Positions 1-10,481 of a DNA stretch of 64,000 nt are shown piece by piece. The notes beneath the pieces are model-generated. The model saw only the letters and a list, made by a program, of their open reading frames with translations. It did no database searches and was not told where the DNA came from. The stretch lies in the NCBI RefSeq assembly GCF_016462545.1, contig NZ_JAEMTA010000011.1, forward strand, positions 54,824 through 118,823, given 5' to 3'. This DNA comes from Mycolicibacterium sp. Lineage in GTDB: Bacteria > Actinomycetota > Actinomycetes > Mycobacteriales > Mycobacteriaceae. Position 1 is the first letter of the stretch. Each line of letters begins with the position of its first letter. Both the position numbers and the translations under genes were made by a program.

Positions 1-161
1 TCGATCGGCCTCTCCGGGGCGTGTTGCACCGGAATGACGTGGACGAGGAGCAACGAAACGTCGCGGGAGATCGCCTCCTCGACGGCCCACAACGCGGCGT
101 CGAGCGCGGCATCCGAGCCGTCGATCCCTACGACGACCGGCGCAGAGGGGTCAGCCTGCAT
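1..161 (-). CDS. Universal stress protein, N-terminal fragment (cut by window edge)
   Basis: Only the first 53 codons are inside the window; the gene runs off its left edge. The visible residues begin [16 protein letters not shown] and continue into ALWAVEEA and LLLVHVIPV, which is the first beta-alpha-beta unit of a Usp domain with the nucleotide-contacting Asp in GIDGS. It reads away from the Rv1733c-like gene, and a DosR-type box lies about 75 bp upstream of its ATG. Other USPs in this window have two Usp domains and about 290-300 residues, so the full gene is probably that size, but its C-terminal part cannot be judged. Confidence 0.85.
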   Translation of the reverse strand, partial: MQADPSAPVVVGIDGSDAALDAALWAVEEAISRDVSLLLVHVIPVQHAPERPI

Positions 162-234
162 GACGACACTCCTTCGATATCCCGTCGCGGCGAGTGATGA
201 TCCGAGGTTATGCCGGTGGCGGGGCCCCTCGGTG

Positions 235-248
235 GGGCCGTTGGTCCC
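235..248. promoter_or_regulatory. DosR box (candidate)
   Basis: GGGCCGTTGGTCCC fits the core of the mycobacterial DosR consensus (TTSGGGACTWWAGTCCCSAA), keeping the conserved C at core position 5 and G at position 10. It sits about 75 bp upstream of the truncated USP start at 161 and could serve that gene. Confidence 0.55.
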
Positions 249-321
249 CGATCGATCGCCAGAGGACCCCGCTCCCGGCCGCGGTGGGGTGCTCTCCCCG
301 GTGACGTCTGCCGATGGCGAA

Positions 322-335
322 GGGACGTTGGGCCC
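322..335. promoter_or_regulatory. DosR box (candidate)
   Basis: GGGACGTTGGGCCC is a good DosR core palindrome. It lies 73 bp upstream of the ATG of the Rv1733c-like membrane gene, and the M. tuberculosis homologue belongs to the DosR regulon. Together with the box at 235 it covers both directions of the divergent region. Confidence 0.65.
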
Positions 336-407
336 TTGGGTGGACGAGACCGCGGGATCACGATCGGAGGGTAGGGGCCGCCCCAGCGTCCTGCGAAGGG
401 AGATGTC

Positions 408-998
408 ATGCAGACGTTCAGCTTCGGTCTTCGCGGGAGTTGGGTGCTCAGGTTCTGCGGGAGGCATCCGCTGGTCCGTACGAGCGACCGCATCGAGACG
501 CTGGTGCTCGTCGTCGCCGTGACGGTGGCCGTGCTGGCGATCCCCGTCGCCGCCGCGGTGGGAACGGCGGTGCACGACACCCGTTCGCGGACGTACGCCG
601 AGCAGGCGCAGAGTCGCCACATCGTCACCGCACGCGCCGTCACGGATTCCGCGGCAGTTCCGCATGCGAATTCGATCGATTTCACCGTGCGGGCCCGCTG
701 GAACGTGTTCGGCAGCAATCACGACGAAGTGGTTCCGGTTACCGACCGGGTCACAGCCGGTGACCGTCTCGACGTCTGGGTCGACGACCGGGGTGAGGCG
801 GTGCAGGCGCCGACCCCGCCTGGGCGGGCAGGCCAGGAAGCGCTGGGCGCCGCGGTGCTGTCGTGGTTGTGCGTGGCTGCGGCCGCGGCGGTCTGCGTCG
901 GCTTGTCGCGGCGGCGGTTGACGCGGGCGCGCTACGCCGCGTGGGACCGAGAACTCGAAACCCTTTCCGGTGGTGGTCGCTTCACTAGCGATTCGTGA
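408..998 (+). CDS. Rv1733c-like conserved membrane protein
   Basis: A 196-residue membrane protein of the mycobacterial Rv1733c family. It has an N-terminal positively charged stretch, one membrane segment at about residues 30-52 (LVLVVAVTVAVLAIPVAAAV), an extracytoplasmic loop of about 90 residues, a second membrane segment at about 148-165, and an Arg-rich cytoplasmic tail. Rv1733c is a DosR-regulated antigen of unknown biochemical function; the role here is inferred to be the same. The start is the ATG at 408, preceded by a GAAGGGAG-like ribosome site. The 3' end overlaps the convergent HAD gene by 14 bp. Confidence 0.8.
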   Translation: MQTFSFGLRGSWVLRFCGRHPLVRTSDRIETLVLVVAVTVAVLAIPVAAAVGTAVHDTRSRTYAEQAQSRHIVTARAVTDSAAVPHANSIDFTVRARWNVFGSNHDEVVPVTDRVTAGDRLDVWVDDRGEAVQAPTPPGRAGQEALGAAVLSWLCVAAAAAVCVGLSRRRLTRARYAAWDRELETLSGGGRFTSDS

Positions 999-1746
999 TC
1001 GTCACTTCGGCGAGGTCGCGGACCACGACGTCGGCGCCGGCCGCCAGCAGTTCGTCCTCCGCCCGGTCCACGCGGGCTACTCCGATGACCATCGCGAAGC
1101 CACCCGCACGGCCAGCGGCCACGCCCGACTGCCCATCGTCGACGACGACGCAGCGGTCGGGTCGGGCAGCGAGCCGGTGGGCGGCCTCGAGGAGGACTGC
1201 GGGGTCTGGCTTTCCGGGCAGGCCGAGCACCTCGGCGACGACTCCGTCGACGCAGACCGCGAATAGGTCGTCCAGTCCGGCTGCGTGGAGGACCTGGCGA
1301 CAGTTCCTGCTGGACGAGAACAGGGCGACGCCGAACCCGGAGTCGGCCAGCTGCCTCACCAACGCGACCGTTGACTCGAAGACGGTCAAGCCCGTGGCCA
1401 GGAGGCGCTCGAAGCTGTGCTGCTTGGAGGCTGCGAGACCCCAGATCGTGTCACCACCCGTGTCCGTCGACCGCCCGACGGGCAGCGAGATGTGTCGCGC
1501 CTGAAGGAAGTCGGCGATTCCGTGCTCGCGCGGCTTTCCGTCCACGAGGGTGCGGTAGTCCTCCGCAGTGAACGGCGAGTGGTTTTCGCCTGGGCGGGCC
1601 GGACGGGTGGTCAGGAACCGGTCGAACAGTTCCGTCCACGCGCGGGCGTGAACGGACGCGGTGTCGGTGAGGACTCCGTCGAGGTCGAACAGCACCGCGT
1701 CGTGGAACCGGGCGTCGATGGTCACGGTCAGCGAGGGAGACGTCAC
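985..1746 (-). CDS. HAD-superfamily hydrolase, beta-phosphoglucomutase-like
   Basis: A 253-residue haloacid dehalogenase-type enzyme. Motif I is FDLDGVLTDT at about residue 20, a helical cap follows, motif II is in ALFSSSRNC, and the C-terminal motif is VVVDDGQSGVAAGRAGG with its acidic DD intact. Such enzymes are phosphatases or phosphomutases on small sugar phosphates. The start is a GTG. It is clearly related to the N-terminal domain of the OtsB1-type protein at 27456-31133 (shared FHDAVLFDLDG, AGIDDLF/AGLDDLF and PAVLLEAA). It could be a trehalose-metabolism accessory enzyme, but the substrate is unknown. Confidence 0.8.
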   Translation of the reverse strand: MTSPSLTVTIDARFHDAVLFDLDGVLTDTASVHARAWTELFDRFLTTRPARPGENHSPFTAEDYRTLVDGKPREHGIADFLQARHISLPVGRSTDTGGDTIWGLAASKQHSFERLLATGLTVFESTVALVRQLADSGFGVALFSSSRNCRQVLHAAGLDDLFAVCVDGVVAEVLGLPGKPDPAVLLEAAHRLAARPDRCVVVDDGQSGVAAGRAGGFAMVIGVARVDRAEDELLAAGADVVVRDLAEVTITNR

Positions 1747-1783
1747 ACCCGATCACGCTTCACCACGGCGCGTTCGGCTCAAA

Positions 1784-1797
1784 GGGTCGAAAGACCA
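1784..1797. promoter_or_regulatory. Weak DosR-like box
   Basis: GGGTCGAAAGACCA is a partial DosR core: outer GGG and CC are kept, but the inner bases deviate from the consensus. It lies between the divergent HAD gene (38 bp from its start) and the USP at 1896 (about 100 bp). Confidence 0.3.
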
Positions 1798-1895
1798 CAT
1801 CCGCGATGACTTACGCCCGCAGCCCCGGATGACGTGCCGAACTAGCGTCGATCTCGGACGCGGACTGCGGATACCGTCCGGGATAGGGGAGCGGA

Positions 1896-2786
1896 ATGAC
1901 CGACACGGCAACACGACACGGGATCATCGTCGCCGTCGACGGATCGCCGGCATCGAAGGTGGCGGCACAGTGGGCGGTGCACGAAGCCGCCGTTCGCGGG
2001 GAGCCGCTCACTCTCGTCCACGTACTGCCCGCACCACTCGTGACGATGTGGCCCGAGCCCCCGAGATCACTTGCTCGCCAACGGGAGTGGCATGAGCACC
2101 ATGGCCATCAGATCATCGGTGAGGCCGCCGACGCGGTCGAGCAGTCGGCGTTGCGAGACCACGTAACCGTTGAGCATCAGACGTTGTCGGGAAATACGTT
2201 GTCCACCCTCATCGATCTGTCGAAGGACGCGGTGATGGTCGTCGTGGGATGCCGTGGTCGCAATGCATCAGACCGCTCGATTCTGGGATCGATTCCCACC
2301 GGGCTGATTCGTCACGCCCATAGCCCGGTCGCCATCGTGCACGACGAAGTCCGACCGATCGTCGACTCGACGACGGCCCCCGTCGTGGTTGGCATCGACG
2401 GCTCCCCGACGTCGGACCTAGCGACGGCGATCGCGTTCGACGAGGCCTCCCGGCGCCACGTTGGGTTGGTCGCCGTGCACTGCTGGGGCGAGTACGGCCC
2501 GTACGAGGTCGCGAGCATCGACTGGGAGCAACAGTTCGGCGAGGGGAAGGTCGCCCTCGCCAATCATCTTGCGCCCTGGGAGCGACGCCATCCCGAGGTC
2601 GCGGTCGAGCGACGTCTCGTCTACGGCCAGCCGGCGTACAAGTTGCTCGAGGCATCAGAGGCCGCGCAACTCACCGTCGTCGGAAGCCACGGCCGTGGTG
2701 GCTTCGCCGGAATGCTGCTCGGTTCGGTCAGTTCGGCGGTCGTCCAAGCGGTGCGAACACCGGTGATCGTCGCTCGTGAGCAATGA
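1896..2786 (+). CDS. Universal stress protein, two Usp domains
   Basis: A 296-residue cytoplasmic protein with two tandem Usp domains (about residues 8-148 and 157-295). Both carry the ATP-binding signature G-x2-G-x9-G-S: GCRGRNASDRSILGS in domain 1 and GSHGRGGFAGMLLGS in domain 2. Tandem USPs of this type (Rv2005c/Rv2623 class in M. tuberculosis) bind ATP and slow growth in hypoxia. The ATG follows AGGGGAGCGGA. The next gene overlaps or abuts its 3' end, so the two are probably co-transcribed. Confidence 0.9.
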   Translation: MTDTATRHGIIVAVDGSPASKVAAQWAVHEAAVRGEPLTLVHVLPAPLVTMWPEPPRSLARQREWHEHHGHQIIGEAADAVEQSALRDHVTVEHQTLSGNTLSTLIDLSKDAVMVVVGCRGRNASDRSILGSIPTGLIRHAHSPVAIVHDEVRPIVDSTTAPVVVGIDGSPTSDLATAIAFDEASRRHVGLVAVHCWGEYGPYEVASIDWEQQFGEGKVALANHLAPWERRHPEVAVERRLVYGQPAYKLLEASEAAQLTVVGSHGRGGFAGMLLGSVSSAVVQAVRTPVIVAREQ

Positions 2787-2796
2787 CGGCGGCGAC

Positions 2797-3399
2797 ATGA
2801 ACAGAGGCAAGGTCGCACTGACGCTCGTCGGTGCCGCCGCTCTGTGGGGGGCGCGACGGTACTACCGCAACTGGGGTGCCACGAAGCAGGAATCCCATGC
2901 TTCGATGCTGGGGGACCGACTGATCCATCAACCGGCGGCGCAGAGCACCGATGCCGAGTGGATAGGGGCTCGGGTCGAGACCGTGTGGCCACGGGTCCTC
3001 GACGTCGTGCTGCGGCGGCGCCGAGAGATTGATGACGACGATCTTTCGGTCGGTGACGTGATCCACCTTCCGCTCGTGATCGTCGGGCGGGCGATGGGGA
3101 GCGTCCCGATGTCGGTCGTCGACGTCGTCGACGGGAGGTCTCTGGTGCTGCGGACGGTTCAGCGCACCGTGCCCGTGGACCTGACGTTGTCATGGCACGC
3201 CGAACCCCGGTGGGACGACAGAACGCGGTTGATCGTTCGGCTTCGCATCGCCCTGCGCCACCCCGGTGACATTTTCCTCGCTGAGGCGGCCGGACCCATC
3301 ATCGCCGTCCTGGTGCGTCGACGGCTCGTGGCGATACGGTCGATGTCGTTGTCCAATACGATTGTGGCCCAGAAGGATACGCCGAGCGCGATTGCTTGA
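2797..3399 (+). CDS. SRPBCC-fold-like membrane-anchored hypothetical protein
   Basis: About 200 residues with a short hydrophobic N-terminus (VALTLVGAAALWGA). The layout of YRNWGATKQESHASMLGD, then TDAEWIGARVETVWPRVLD, then SVGDVIHLPL resembles actinobacterial SRPBCC/polyketide-cyclase-like proteins, which typically read W-GAT ... LPGD ... TRAI-I-A-P-VW. No catalytic residue can be assigned; such folds usually bind hydrophobic ligands. The ATG at 2797 is preferred; an in-frame GTG at 2776 would overlap the USP by 11 bp. It follows the USP directly and converges on devS. Confidence 0.6.
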   Translation: MNRGKVALTLVGAAALWGARRYYRNWGATKQESHASMLGDRLIHQPAAQSTDAEWIGARVETVWPRVLDVVLRRRREIDDDDLSVGDVIHLPLVIVGRAMGSVPMSVVDVVDGRSLVLRTVQRTVPVDLTLSWHAEPRWDDRTRLIVRLRIALRHPGDIFLAEAAGPIIAVLVRRRLVAIRSMSLSNTIVAQKDTPSAIA

Positions 3400-3434
3400 T
3401 GACTCGGCGGCCGCGCAAGGGTCACTGACCCGCG

Positions 3435-5201
<1,767 letters not shown>

Positions 5202-5849
5202 TCACGCTTCGGAGCGTGGTGGTCGATCGAGCTTCGACACGAAGACCGCCGCCTGGGTGCGCCGCTCCATGCCGAGCTTGGCCAGCAAACGGGACACGTA
5301 ATTCTTGACCGTCTTCTCGGCGAGGAACATCCTGGCCGCGATCTGCTTGTTGGTCAGGCCCTCGCCGAGCAGATCGAGCAGAACACGCTCCTGATCGCTC
5401 AAGGCGGACAACGGATCCGAGCGTGCGGCGGCGCCGCGCAGCTTGGCCATCAGTGCGGCGGCGGCACGGTTGTCGAGCAGGGAACGGCCGGCACCGACAT
5501 CCTTGATGGCCTTCGCCAGCTCCATGCCCTTGATGTCCTTGACCACGTAGCCACTCGCTCCGGCGAGGATGGCGTCGAGCATCGCCTCGTCGGAGGTGAA
5601 CGAGGTCAGCATGAGACAGCGCAGGTCGGGCAGTCGCGACAGCAGATCCCGACACAACTCGATCCCGTTTCCGTCGGGCAGTCTGACGTCGAGCACGGCG
5701 ACGTCGGGGCGAAGGGCAGGAATCTGGGCCATCGCGTGCGCGACGGTGCCTGCCTCGCCGATGACGTCCAGTTCGGGATCGGCGGACAGCAGGTCGATCA
5801 ATCCTCGGCGGACCACTTCGTGGTCGTCGACGAGGAAGACTCTCACCAT
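5202..5849 (-). CDS. devR: Dormancy response regulator DevR/DosR
   Basis: A 215-residue NarL/LuxR-type response regulator. The receiver domain has the acidic pair in FLVDDHEVV, the phosphorylatable D54 in [10 protein letters not shown] and the late Lys in YVVKDIKG. The C-terminal HTH contains [20 protein letters not shown], matching the DNA-recognition helix of M. tuberculosis DosR nearly residue for residue. The reading frame extends 33 codons upstream, but the start at 5849 follows a perfect AAGGAG and gives the family's [12 protein letters not shown]-terminus. It is the expected regulator of the many DosR boxes in this window and is co-transcribed with the upstream USP and downstream devS. 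Confidence 0.96.
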   Translation of the reverse strand: MVRVFLVDDHEVVRRGLIDLLSADPELDVIGEAGTVAHAMAQIPALRPDVAVLDVRLPDGNGIELCRDLLSRLPDLRCLMLTSFTSDEAMLDAILAGASGYVVKDIKGMELAKAIKDVGAGRSLLDNRAAAALMAKLRGAAARSDPLSALSDQERVLLDLLGEGLTNKQIAARMFLAEKTVKNYVSRLLAKLGMERRTQAAVFVSKLDRPPRSEA

Positions 5850-5937
5850 GCGCAGCTCCTTCGAGGACTGTTCGACAGACCTTCGCTTCTCCGGCCGGCT
5901 CCTGGGGAAACCATAGGCGATTCCGGGGCTTCCGACG

Positions 5938-6807
5938 TCATAACGCATTGTGCGGCTCGCAGACGAGGACCGAGCAGCCGGTGTCGTGGAGCGCGACCTC
6001 GACTGCGGCGCCCACGACGTCGCCGAGACCGCGGGCCCGTTCGCGACCGACGACGACCAACTGAATGTTCTTGGCGTGGTGGGCGAGATAGTTCAACGTG
6101 CTGCAGTGCGCCACGACCGACTTGATGTCGATGTCGGGGTTCCGCCGTACCCACCAGGCCAGTCGACGGTCGAGTTGCGCCTTGGCGCGCCGATTTCCAT
6201 CGGTGACGGCGTTCGCATCGTGGATGTCGGTGTAGCGGGACTGCCACGTCGTCAGCACCCGCAGTGGTACACCCCGCAGTCGTGCCTGCGCGATGCCGAG
6301 CTGTAAAACATCTGTGCTGGTGATCATTTCGTCGACTTCGACGAGGACGGGACGCGGAGGCACGATACCCGCCTCGGTGCCCCGGACGATGGCCACGGGA
6401 CAGTGCGCCGACGACGCCAATGTCGCCGCCGTCGATCCGAGTCGACCCATCGACGTGTGCTTGAGGCCGATGGCACCCACGCACAGCATCGCCGCCGACC
6501 TCGACGCCTGCAACAATGCGACGGAGGGCTTGGCCTGGAGAATCTCGACCTCGACCTTCACCGGTTCGTTGGTGGCCTCGACCGCGGCGAACGCGTAGCG
6601 AACCGCGAGTTCGGCCGTGGCCAGCCTCTGAGCGGCGATTTCGGGATGCCCGTCACTGTGAGCGTCGGGCTCGATTGCGCACAGCAACCGAAGCGGCACG
6701 TCGCGGTCCACCGCTTCGTCGACGGCCCACAGGGCAGCGGTGACCCCCGCACGAGATCCGTCGATGCCGACGACCACTGACGACGACGGTCGGTGCGTGT
6801 CTTGCAT
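5938..6807 (-). CDS. Universal stress protein, first gene of the devR-devS operon (Rv3134c-like)
   Basis: A 289-residue tandem Usp protein in the position of M. tuberculosis Rv3134c, directly ahead of devR (88 bp gap). Domain 1 keeps the nucleotide signature ([15 protein letters not shown]), but domain 2 reads [14 protein letters not shown], which lacks the second Gly of G-x2-G, so only one ATP site is likely. A near-consensus DosR box lies about 65 bp upstream of its ATG, implying autoregulation of the whole usp-devR-devS operon. The function is presumed to be modulation of the hypoxic response; it is not demonstrated by sequence. Confidence 0.9.
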   Translation of the reverse strand: MQDTHRPSSSVVVGIDGSRAGVTAALWAVDEAVDRDVPLRLLCAIEPDAHSDGHPEIAAQRLATAELAVRYAFAAVEATNEPVKVEVEILQAKPSVALLQASRSAAMLCVGAIGLKHTSMGRLGSTAATLASSAHCPVAIVRGTEAGIVPPRPVLVEVDEMITSTDVLQLGIAQARLRGVPLRVLTTWQSRYTDIHDANAVTDGNRRAKAQLDRRLAWWVRRNPDIDIKSVVAHCSTLNYLAHHAKNIQLVVVGRERARGLGDVVGAAVEVALHDTGCSVLVCEPHNAL

Positions 6808-6869
6808 CGTGTGCTCCCATCGCTCGCAATCTTGTCGTCCTGAACGCTAGGCGCGGCCCTTGTCGGCTA

Positions 6870-6889
6870 TCAGGGGCTTTAGTCCCCGA
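6870..6889. promoter_or_regulatory. DosR box of the usp-devR-devS operon
   Basis: TCAGGGGCTTTAGTCCCCGA matches the 20-bp DosR consensus through its core (GGGGCTTTAGTCCC against GGGACTWWAGTCCC). It is the best box in the window and lies 63-82 bp upstream of the operon's first start codon, as expected for positive autoregulation of DosR. Confidence 0.85.
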
Positions 6890-6910
6890 TCCGGCGTCGA
6901 TGGTCCTGAC

Positions 6911-7909
6911 CTAGCGGTTGCCGTGGCCCTCGCGCAGCCGGAACTGGAGAACGTCGGAGAGGAGACGGCGCGGTGTCGGCGGGGGCACCTCGTCGAGCGC
7001 CGGTGCGAGGCCGATGCGGACCAGCGCCTGCGGATGGGCCCTGCCGACCAGGCCGGCGACGATGTCGCGACTCGCCTCGACCTCGGTCAGGTGGGTCAAC
7101 GTGCAGGTCGCCATTCCCGCGAGGGTGGCCTCCAGCAGTACCGCCGAGAGCGCTTCGCCGCAGCGCAGGATGTCGTCGCGCCGATCGTCGATCGCCGACA
7201 ACACGACGATCGACGAGCGGTCCTCGGGGACTTCGAGTCGGCGTTCCGGGTGCCGGGTCACCGGGAACGACCGACCCACGTCGACGCGATCGCTCTCAGC
7301 TGCCGAGACGAGGGCGCTCTGCGGAATTCCGTCGGTCACGTCGAACGGCGATGTCCACCAGGTCAATTCCTGATGATAGGAGGAGTCGTACAGACGAAGC
7401 GCCTCGGTCAGCTGAGAGGCCTCGGCCAACTGCGGCCGGGCACCGTCGCCAAGCACGTCCATCACGGCGCCGTCGTCGTCGATGGCGCGCCGCAGCAAAT
7501 CCTCCAGCGCAGGCCAGTCAGGCACGGGCCCGAATGGCAACCGATCGGTACGCCGCGCCAGGATCGCATCGGCACGGCGGCGGTGACCCTCGGTGACGAA
7601 CGTCATCTCGGAGAAGTCGATGGACGCCAGGTGAGTGTGCTTGTTCGGATTTGGGAAGTAGTCGACATTCGCCGTCCACCCGGCAGCGGCCATGGCGACC
7701 CGCACATGGTCGAGGACGGCGCCACAGCTGATCAAAGCCTCCCGGCCCGATCGGTCGGTGGTGACGAGGCGATCGCGTTCCAGATAGAGATCGAGGTTGC
7801 TGCCGTTCACGACGAACTGCCACGGCTGGCTGTTGTGGACGGACGGGGCCCGGCACGCCAGCTGGACTGCACTTTCGATGACCTCGTACGCGACCGCTGT
7901 CTGCGGCAT
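6911..7909 (-). CDS. Acg-family nitroreductase-like protein
   Basis: A 332-residue protein of the mycobacterial Acg/Rv3131 group. It has an FMN-binding-type N-terminus ACRAPSVHNSQPWQF (about residues 20-34), a second conserved block LARRTDRLPFGPVPDW (about 138-153), and C-terminal GMATCTLTHLTEVEAS. Acg-type proteins resemble nitroreductases but bind FMN in an occluded pocket and may sequester flavin rather than reduce nitro compounds. The start at 7909 is chosen because CAGGAGG precedes it; a longer frame begins at 7939. It sits directly upstream of the devR operon on the same strand, as in the Rv3131-Rv3134c region of M. tuberculosis. Confidence 0.87.
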   Translation of the reverse strand: MPQTAVAYEVIESAVQLACRAPSVHNSQPWQFVVNGSNLDLYLERDRLVTTDRSGREALISCGAVLDHVRVAMAAAGWTANVDYFPNPNKHTHLASIDFSEMTFVTEGHRRRADAILARRTDRLPFGPVPDWPALEDLLRRAIDDDGAVMDVLGDGARPQLAEASQLTEALRLYDSSYHQELTWWTSPFDVTDGIPQSALVSAAESDRVDVGRSFPVTRHPERRLEVPEDRSSIVVLSAIDDRRDDILRCGEALSAVLLEATLAGMATCTLTHLTEVEASRDIVAGLVGRAHPQALVRIGLAPALDEVPPPTPRRLLSDVLQFRLREGHGNR

Positions 7910-8016
7910 GACCTGCCTCCTGGAGAATCCGTTCGCCACCGAGCGTGCCTCCGTCGGTCAGTGCCGCACCAGGGTATTTATGCCCTTCACATCGGTGACC
8001 TTTCTCGCCCATCCGG

Positions 8017-8030
8017 GGGCCGACGGCCGC
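8017..8030. promoter_or_regulatory. Weak DosR-like box
   Basis: GGGCCGACGGCCGC shares the left half and the central C/G positions of the DosR core, but its right half is poor. It lies 37 bp upstream of the Rv2004c-like gene, whose homologue is DosR-controlled. It is listed only as a possibility. Confidence 0.25.
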
Positions 8031-8066
8031 TGTCGTGACGCCTACAGCCAGCAGATCATCGTGGAT

Positions 8067-9557
8067 ATGAGTGCAACCATCGCGTCCGTTCCGGCTACCT
8101 TCGAGACGACGACGGCGAACCCTCAGTTTCGGGAAACTCACACGGGACTCGTCGCCTTGGTCGGAGACCTCGCGTACAAGATCAAGAAGCCCGTCGTCAC
8201 CGACTTCCTCGACTTCCGGACGGTCGAGAGTCGCGAGCACGTCTGCGCGAGGGAAGTTGCGCTCAATAGTCGCCTGGCCCCCGACAGCTATCTGGGTGTG
8301 GCCCACCTGAGTGGCCCGGGCTGCGGGCCCCCTGAGCCGATCATCGTGATGCGTCGTTATCCCGATTCGGTGCGGCTGTCGTCGATGGTCGCTCGCGGTG
8401 AGGCGGTCGAGCACCATGTGACCGCGATCGCGGATGAGATGGCGCGATTTCACGCCCGCGCCGAACGGTCCCGGCGCATCGACGTGTCCGCGACGGTGGG
8501 GGCGCTCGGCGCGCGATGGCAGGAGAACCTCATCGAACTGCGGCGCTATGTCGGCACCGTGCTGTCGGCGGAACCACTGGCCGAGATCGAGCGACTCGCC
8601 GTGCAGTTCATTTCGGGCCGCGCGGAGCTGTTCGCCGCGCGGATCGCCGAGCGTCGCATCGTCGACGGGCACGGTGATCTGCTCGCCGACGACGTCTTCC
8701 TCCCGGATGGCCGCCCGGTGTTGTTGGATTGCCTGGAGTTCGACGACGGCCTGCGCTACGTCGACTGCATCGACGACGTCGCCTTCCTGGCCATGGATCT
8801 GGAGTTCCTCGGCCGACGGGATCTGGCGGACTTCTTCCTTGCCGAGTATCGCCGACTGTCCGGCGACCTCGCGCGAAATACGTTGGTGCAGTTCTACGTC
8901 GCCTATCGCGCGGTGGTTCGCGCCAAGGTCGACTGCATCAGATCGGACCAGGGCCAGTCGGCGGCGCAGGCTGATGCTCGAGCGCACCTCGACATCGCCG
9001 TGACGCACCTCCGTGCGGGTACCGTGCGGCTCATCCTGGTCGGTGGGGGACCGGGGACCGGGAAGACGACTCTGGCTCAAGCGCTGGCTGAATCCATGGA
9101 CGCTCAGGTCATCTCCACCGACGACGTGCGCCGCGAGCTCAGCGACTCGGGTCAGATCGCCGGCGTGATCGGCATTCCGAGCGAGGGTCTCTACTCCCGC
9201 GAGAACGTGGCCCCCGTCTACGACGCGGTCTTGAGTCGCGCGTCGGTGGCCCTGGCCTGTGGTCAGTCAGTGATCCTCGACGGCACGTGGCGTGATCCCG
9301 AGCAGCGCGGACGAGCGCGCGACCTGGCACGTCAACGGGCATGTCCCGTCGTCGAACTGGCATGTACCGTACCGCTTCGAGAAGCCCAGCGCCGCATCGC
9401 GGCTCGCGTTGGCACCACGTCGGATGCGACCGCTCGGATAGCCGAGGTCGTGGCGGCAGACAGTGATGATTGGACTGGGTTTCACCACATAGACACGCAC
9501 GGCGATCTCAGCGTGTCCGTCGCCGAAGCGCAGCAGATCTGCTGTCTGGCCATCTGA
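8067..9557 (+). CDS. Rv2004c-like bifunctional kinase (APH-like domain plus AAA/P-loop kinase)
   Basis: A 496-residue two-domain protein. The N-terminal half has an aminoglycoside-phosphotransferase-like kinase core: VDGHGDLLADDVFLP supplies the catalytic H-G-D-L element, and LDCLEFDDGLRYVDCIDD the metal-binding acidic cluster. The C-terminal half (from about 318) is a P-loop kinase with Walker A GGGPGTGKTTLAQAL. M. tuberculosis Rv2004c is 498 residues and DosR-regulated; its substrate is unknown and antibiotic phosphorylation is not implied. The ATG at 8067 gives the family length; the frame is open much further upstream. The following USP starts 18 bp after its stop. Confidence 0.85.
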   Translation: MSATIASVPATFETTTANPQFRETHTGLVALVGDLAYKIKKPVVTDFLDFRTVESREHVCAREVALNSRLAPDSYLGVAHLSGPGCGPPEPIIVMRRYPDSVRLSSMVARGEAVEHHVTAIADEMARFHARAERSRRIDVSATVGALGARWQENLIELRRYVGTVLSAEPLAEIERLAVQFISGRAELFAARIAERRIVDGHGDLLADDVFLPDGRPVLLDCLEFDDGLRYVDCIDDVAFLAMDLEFLGRRDLADFFLAEYRRLSGDLARNTLVQFYVAYRAVVRAKVDCIRSDQGQSAAQADARAHLDIAVTHLRAGTVRLILVGGGPGTGKTTLAQALAESMDAQVISTDDVRRELSDSGQIAGVIGIPSEGLYSRENVAPVYDAVLSRASVALACGQSVILDGTWRDPEQRGRARDLARQRACPVVELACTVPLREAQRRIAARVGTTSDATARIAEVVAADSDDWTGFHHIDTHGDLSVSVAEAQQICCLAI

Positions 9558-9575
9558 CGAGGAAAGCGAAGCAGC

Positions 9576-10469
9576 ATGTCGAACAACGCCTTACCCGTCG
9601 TCGTGGGTGTGGACGGAAGTCAGTCCGCGTTGCGGGCGGCGCGATGGGCGGGCGCGGTTGCGAACGCATCGGCCAGCCCACTCCACGTCGTTCACGCCGA
9701 ACCCTACTTCGGACGCAACTGGTCCGACGCCGGAGCAGCCATCCGCGCCGCCGAGATCTCCGAGCAGCGGGACTCCGCGACCGCGATCCTCGCGGCCGCA
9801 CAGGAAGCGGTCCGGTCCGACTTCGGCGGCCTGACGATTCACACCGAGGACGTCGCCGAACCCGTCAAGATAGCCCTCATCCGCCTCAGCCGGCGAGCCC
9901 GGTTGGTAGTGCTCGGTTGCGACGAGGTGACACCGTCCGGTGCTCTGCTCCTAGGCTCGACGACGCTGGACGTCGCCAGTCGGGCCCTGTGTCCCGTCGT
10001 CGCATGGCGTGGCGACGCGACAGCTCCGACACCGCAGCCGCTGGTCGTGGGGGTCGACGGATCACCAAGCAGTGGTGCGGCTTTGGCGACGGCATTCACT
10101 TTGGCGAATCTCTTCCGCGCGCCGCTGCGCGTCGTGCACTGCTGGTCCACGCTGGTCGCGCTCGACGAAGCGATCGCTCCATTCCTCACCGAGGGAAGTG
10201 AGCTGGAGGCCGCGGAGCGGCGGGCGGTGTCCGACGCCGTCGCCGTGTGGTGTCGGCGCTACCCGGACGTCGAGGTCGCCACCTTCGTCGAGCCGAACAA
10301 GGCGAGCCGCGCACTGCTCGAGCATGCGACCGACGCCCAACTGGTGGTGGTCGGTACCCGTGGTCGTAATGCACTCATGGGCAGCCTGTTTGGATCCACG
10401 AGCCTGAACGTGTTGCACCACAGCCGTATTCCGGTCGTGCTCTGCCGCGATGGCGACGAACATTCGTGA
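9576..10469 (+). CDS. Universal stress protein, two Usp domains
   Basis: A 297-residue tandem Usp protein co-transcribed with the Rv2004c-like gene, the same pairing as Rv2004c/Rv2005c in M. tuberculosis. Domain 2 has an intact ATP signature (GTRGRNALMGSLFGS). Domain 1 reads GCDEVTPSGALLLGS, with Glu in place of the second Gly, so it may not bind nucleotide. The ATG follows GAGGAAAG. It ends 12 bp before the convergent tgs1-like gene. Confidence 0.88.
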   Translation: MSNNALPVVVGVDGSQSALRAARWAGAVANASASPLHVVHAEPYFGRNWSDAGAAIRAAEISEQRDSATAILAAAQEAVRSDFGGLTIHTEDVAEPVKIALIRLSRRARLVVLGCDEVTPSGALLLGSTTLDVASRALCPVVAWRGDATAPTPQPLVVGVDGSPSSGAALATAFTLANLFRAPLRVVHCWSTLVALDEAIAPFLTEGSELEAAERRAVSDAVAVWCRRYPDVEVATFVEPNKASRALLEHATDAQLVVVGTRGRNALMGSLFGSTSLNVLHHSRIPVVLCRDGDEHS

Positions 10470-10481
10470 CGACTGTGCGCC

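Noticed and set aside
3419..3431. GGGTCACTGACCC palindrome just beyond devS as a terminator or DosR box
   Set aside because: The single-base loop is too small for a hairpin, the length does not fit a DosR core, and it lies at gene ends, not upstream of a start.
7972..7985. GGGTATTTATGCCC as a DosR box for the Acg-type gene at 6911
   Set aside because: It lacks the conserved inner C and G of the core; the match is only in the outer GGG/CCC.
7518..9080. A 520-codon minus-strand open frame opposite the Rv2004c-like gene
   Set aside because: It is low-complexity antisense of a kinase gene with clear motifs on the plus strand.
8067..9557. Calling the Rv2004c-like protein an aminoglycoside resistance enzyme
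   Set aside because: Only the general kinase fold is shared; the gene sits in a dormancy block with a USP and is fused to a second P-loop kinase domain, so drug modification is not supported.
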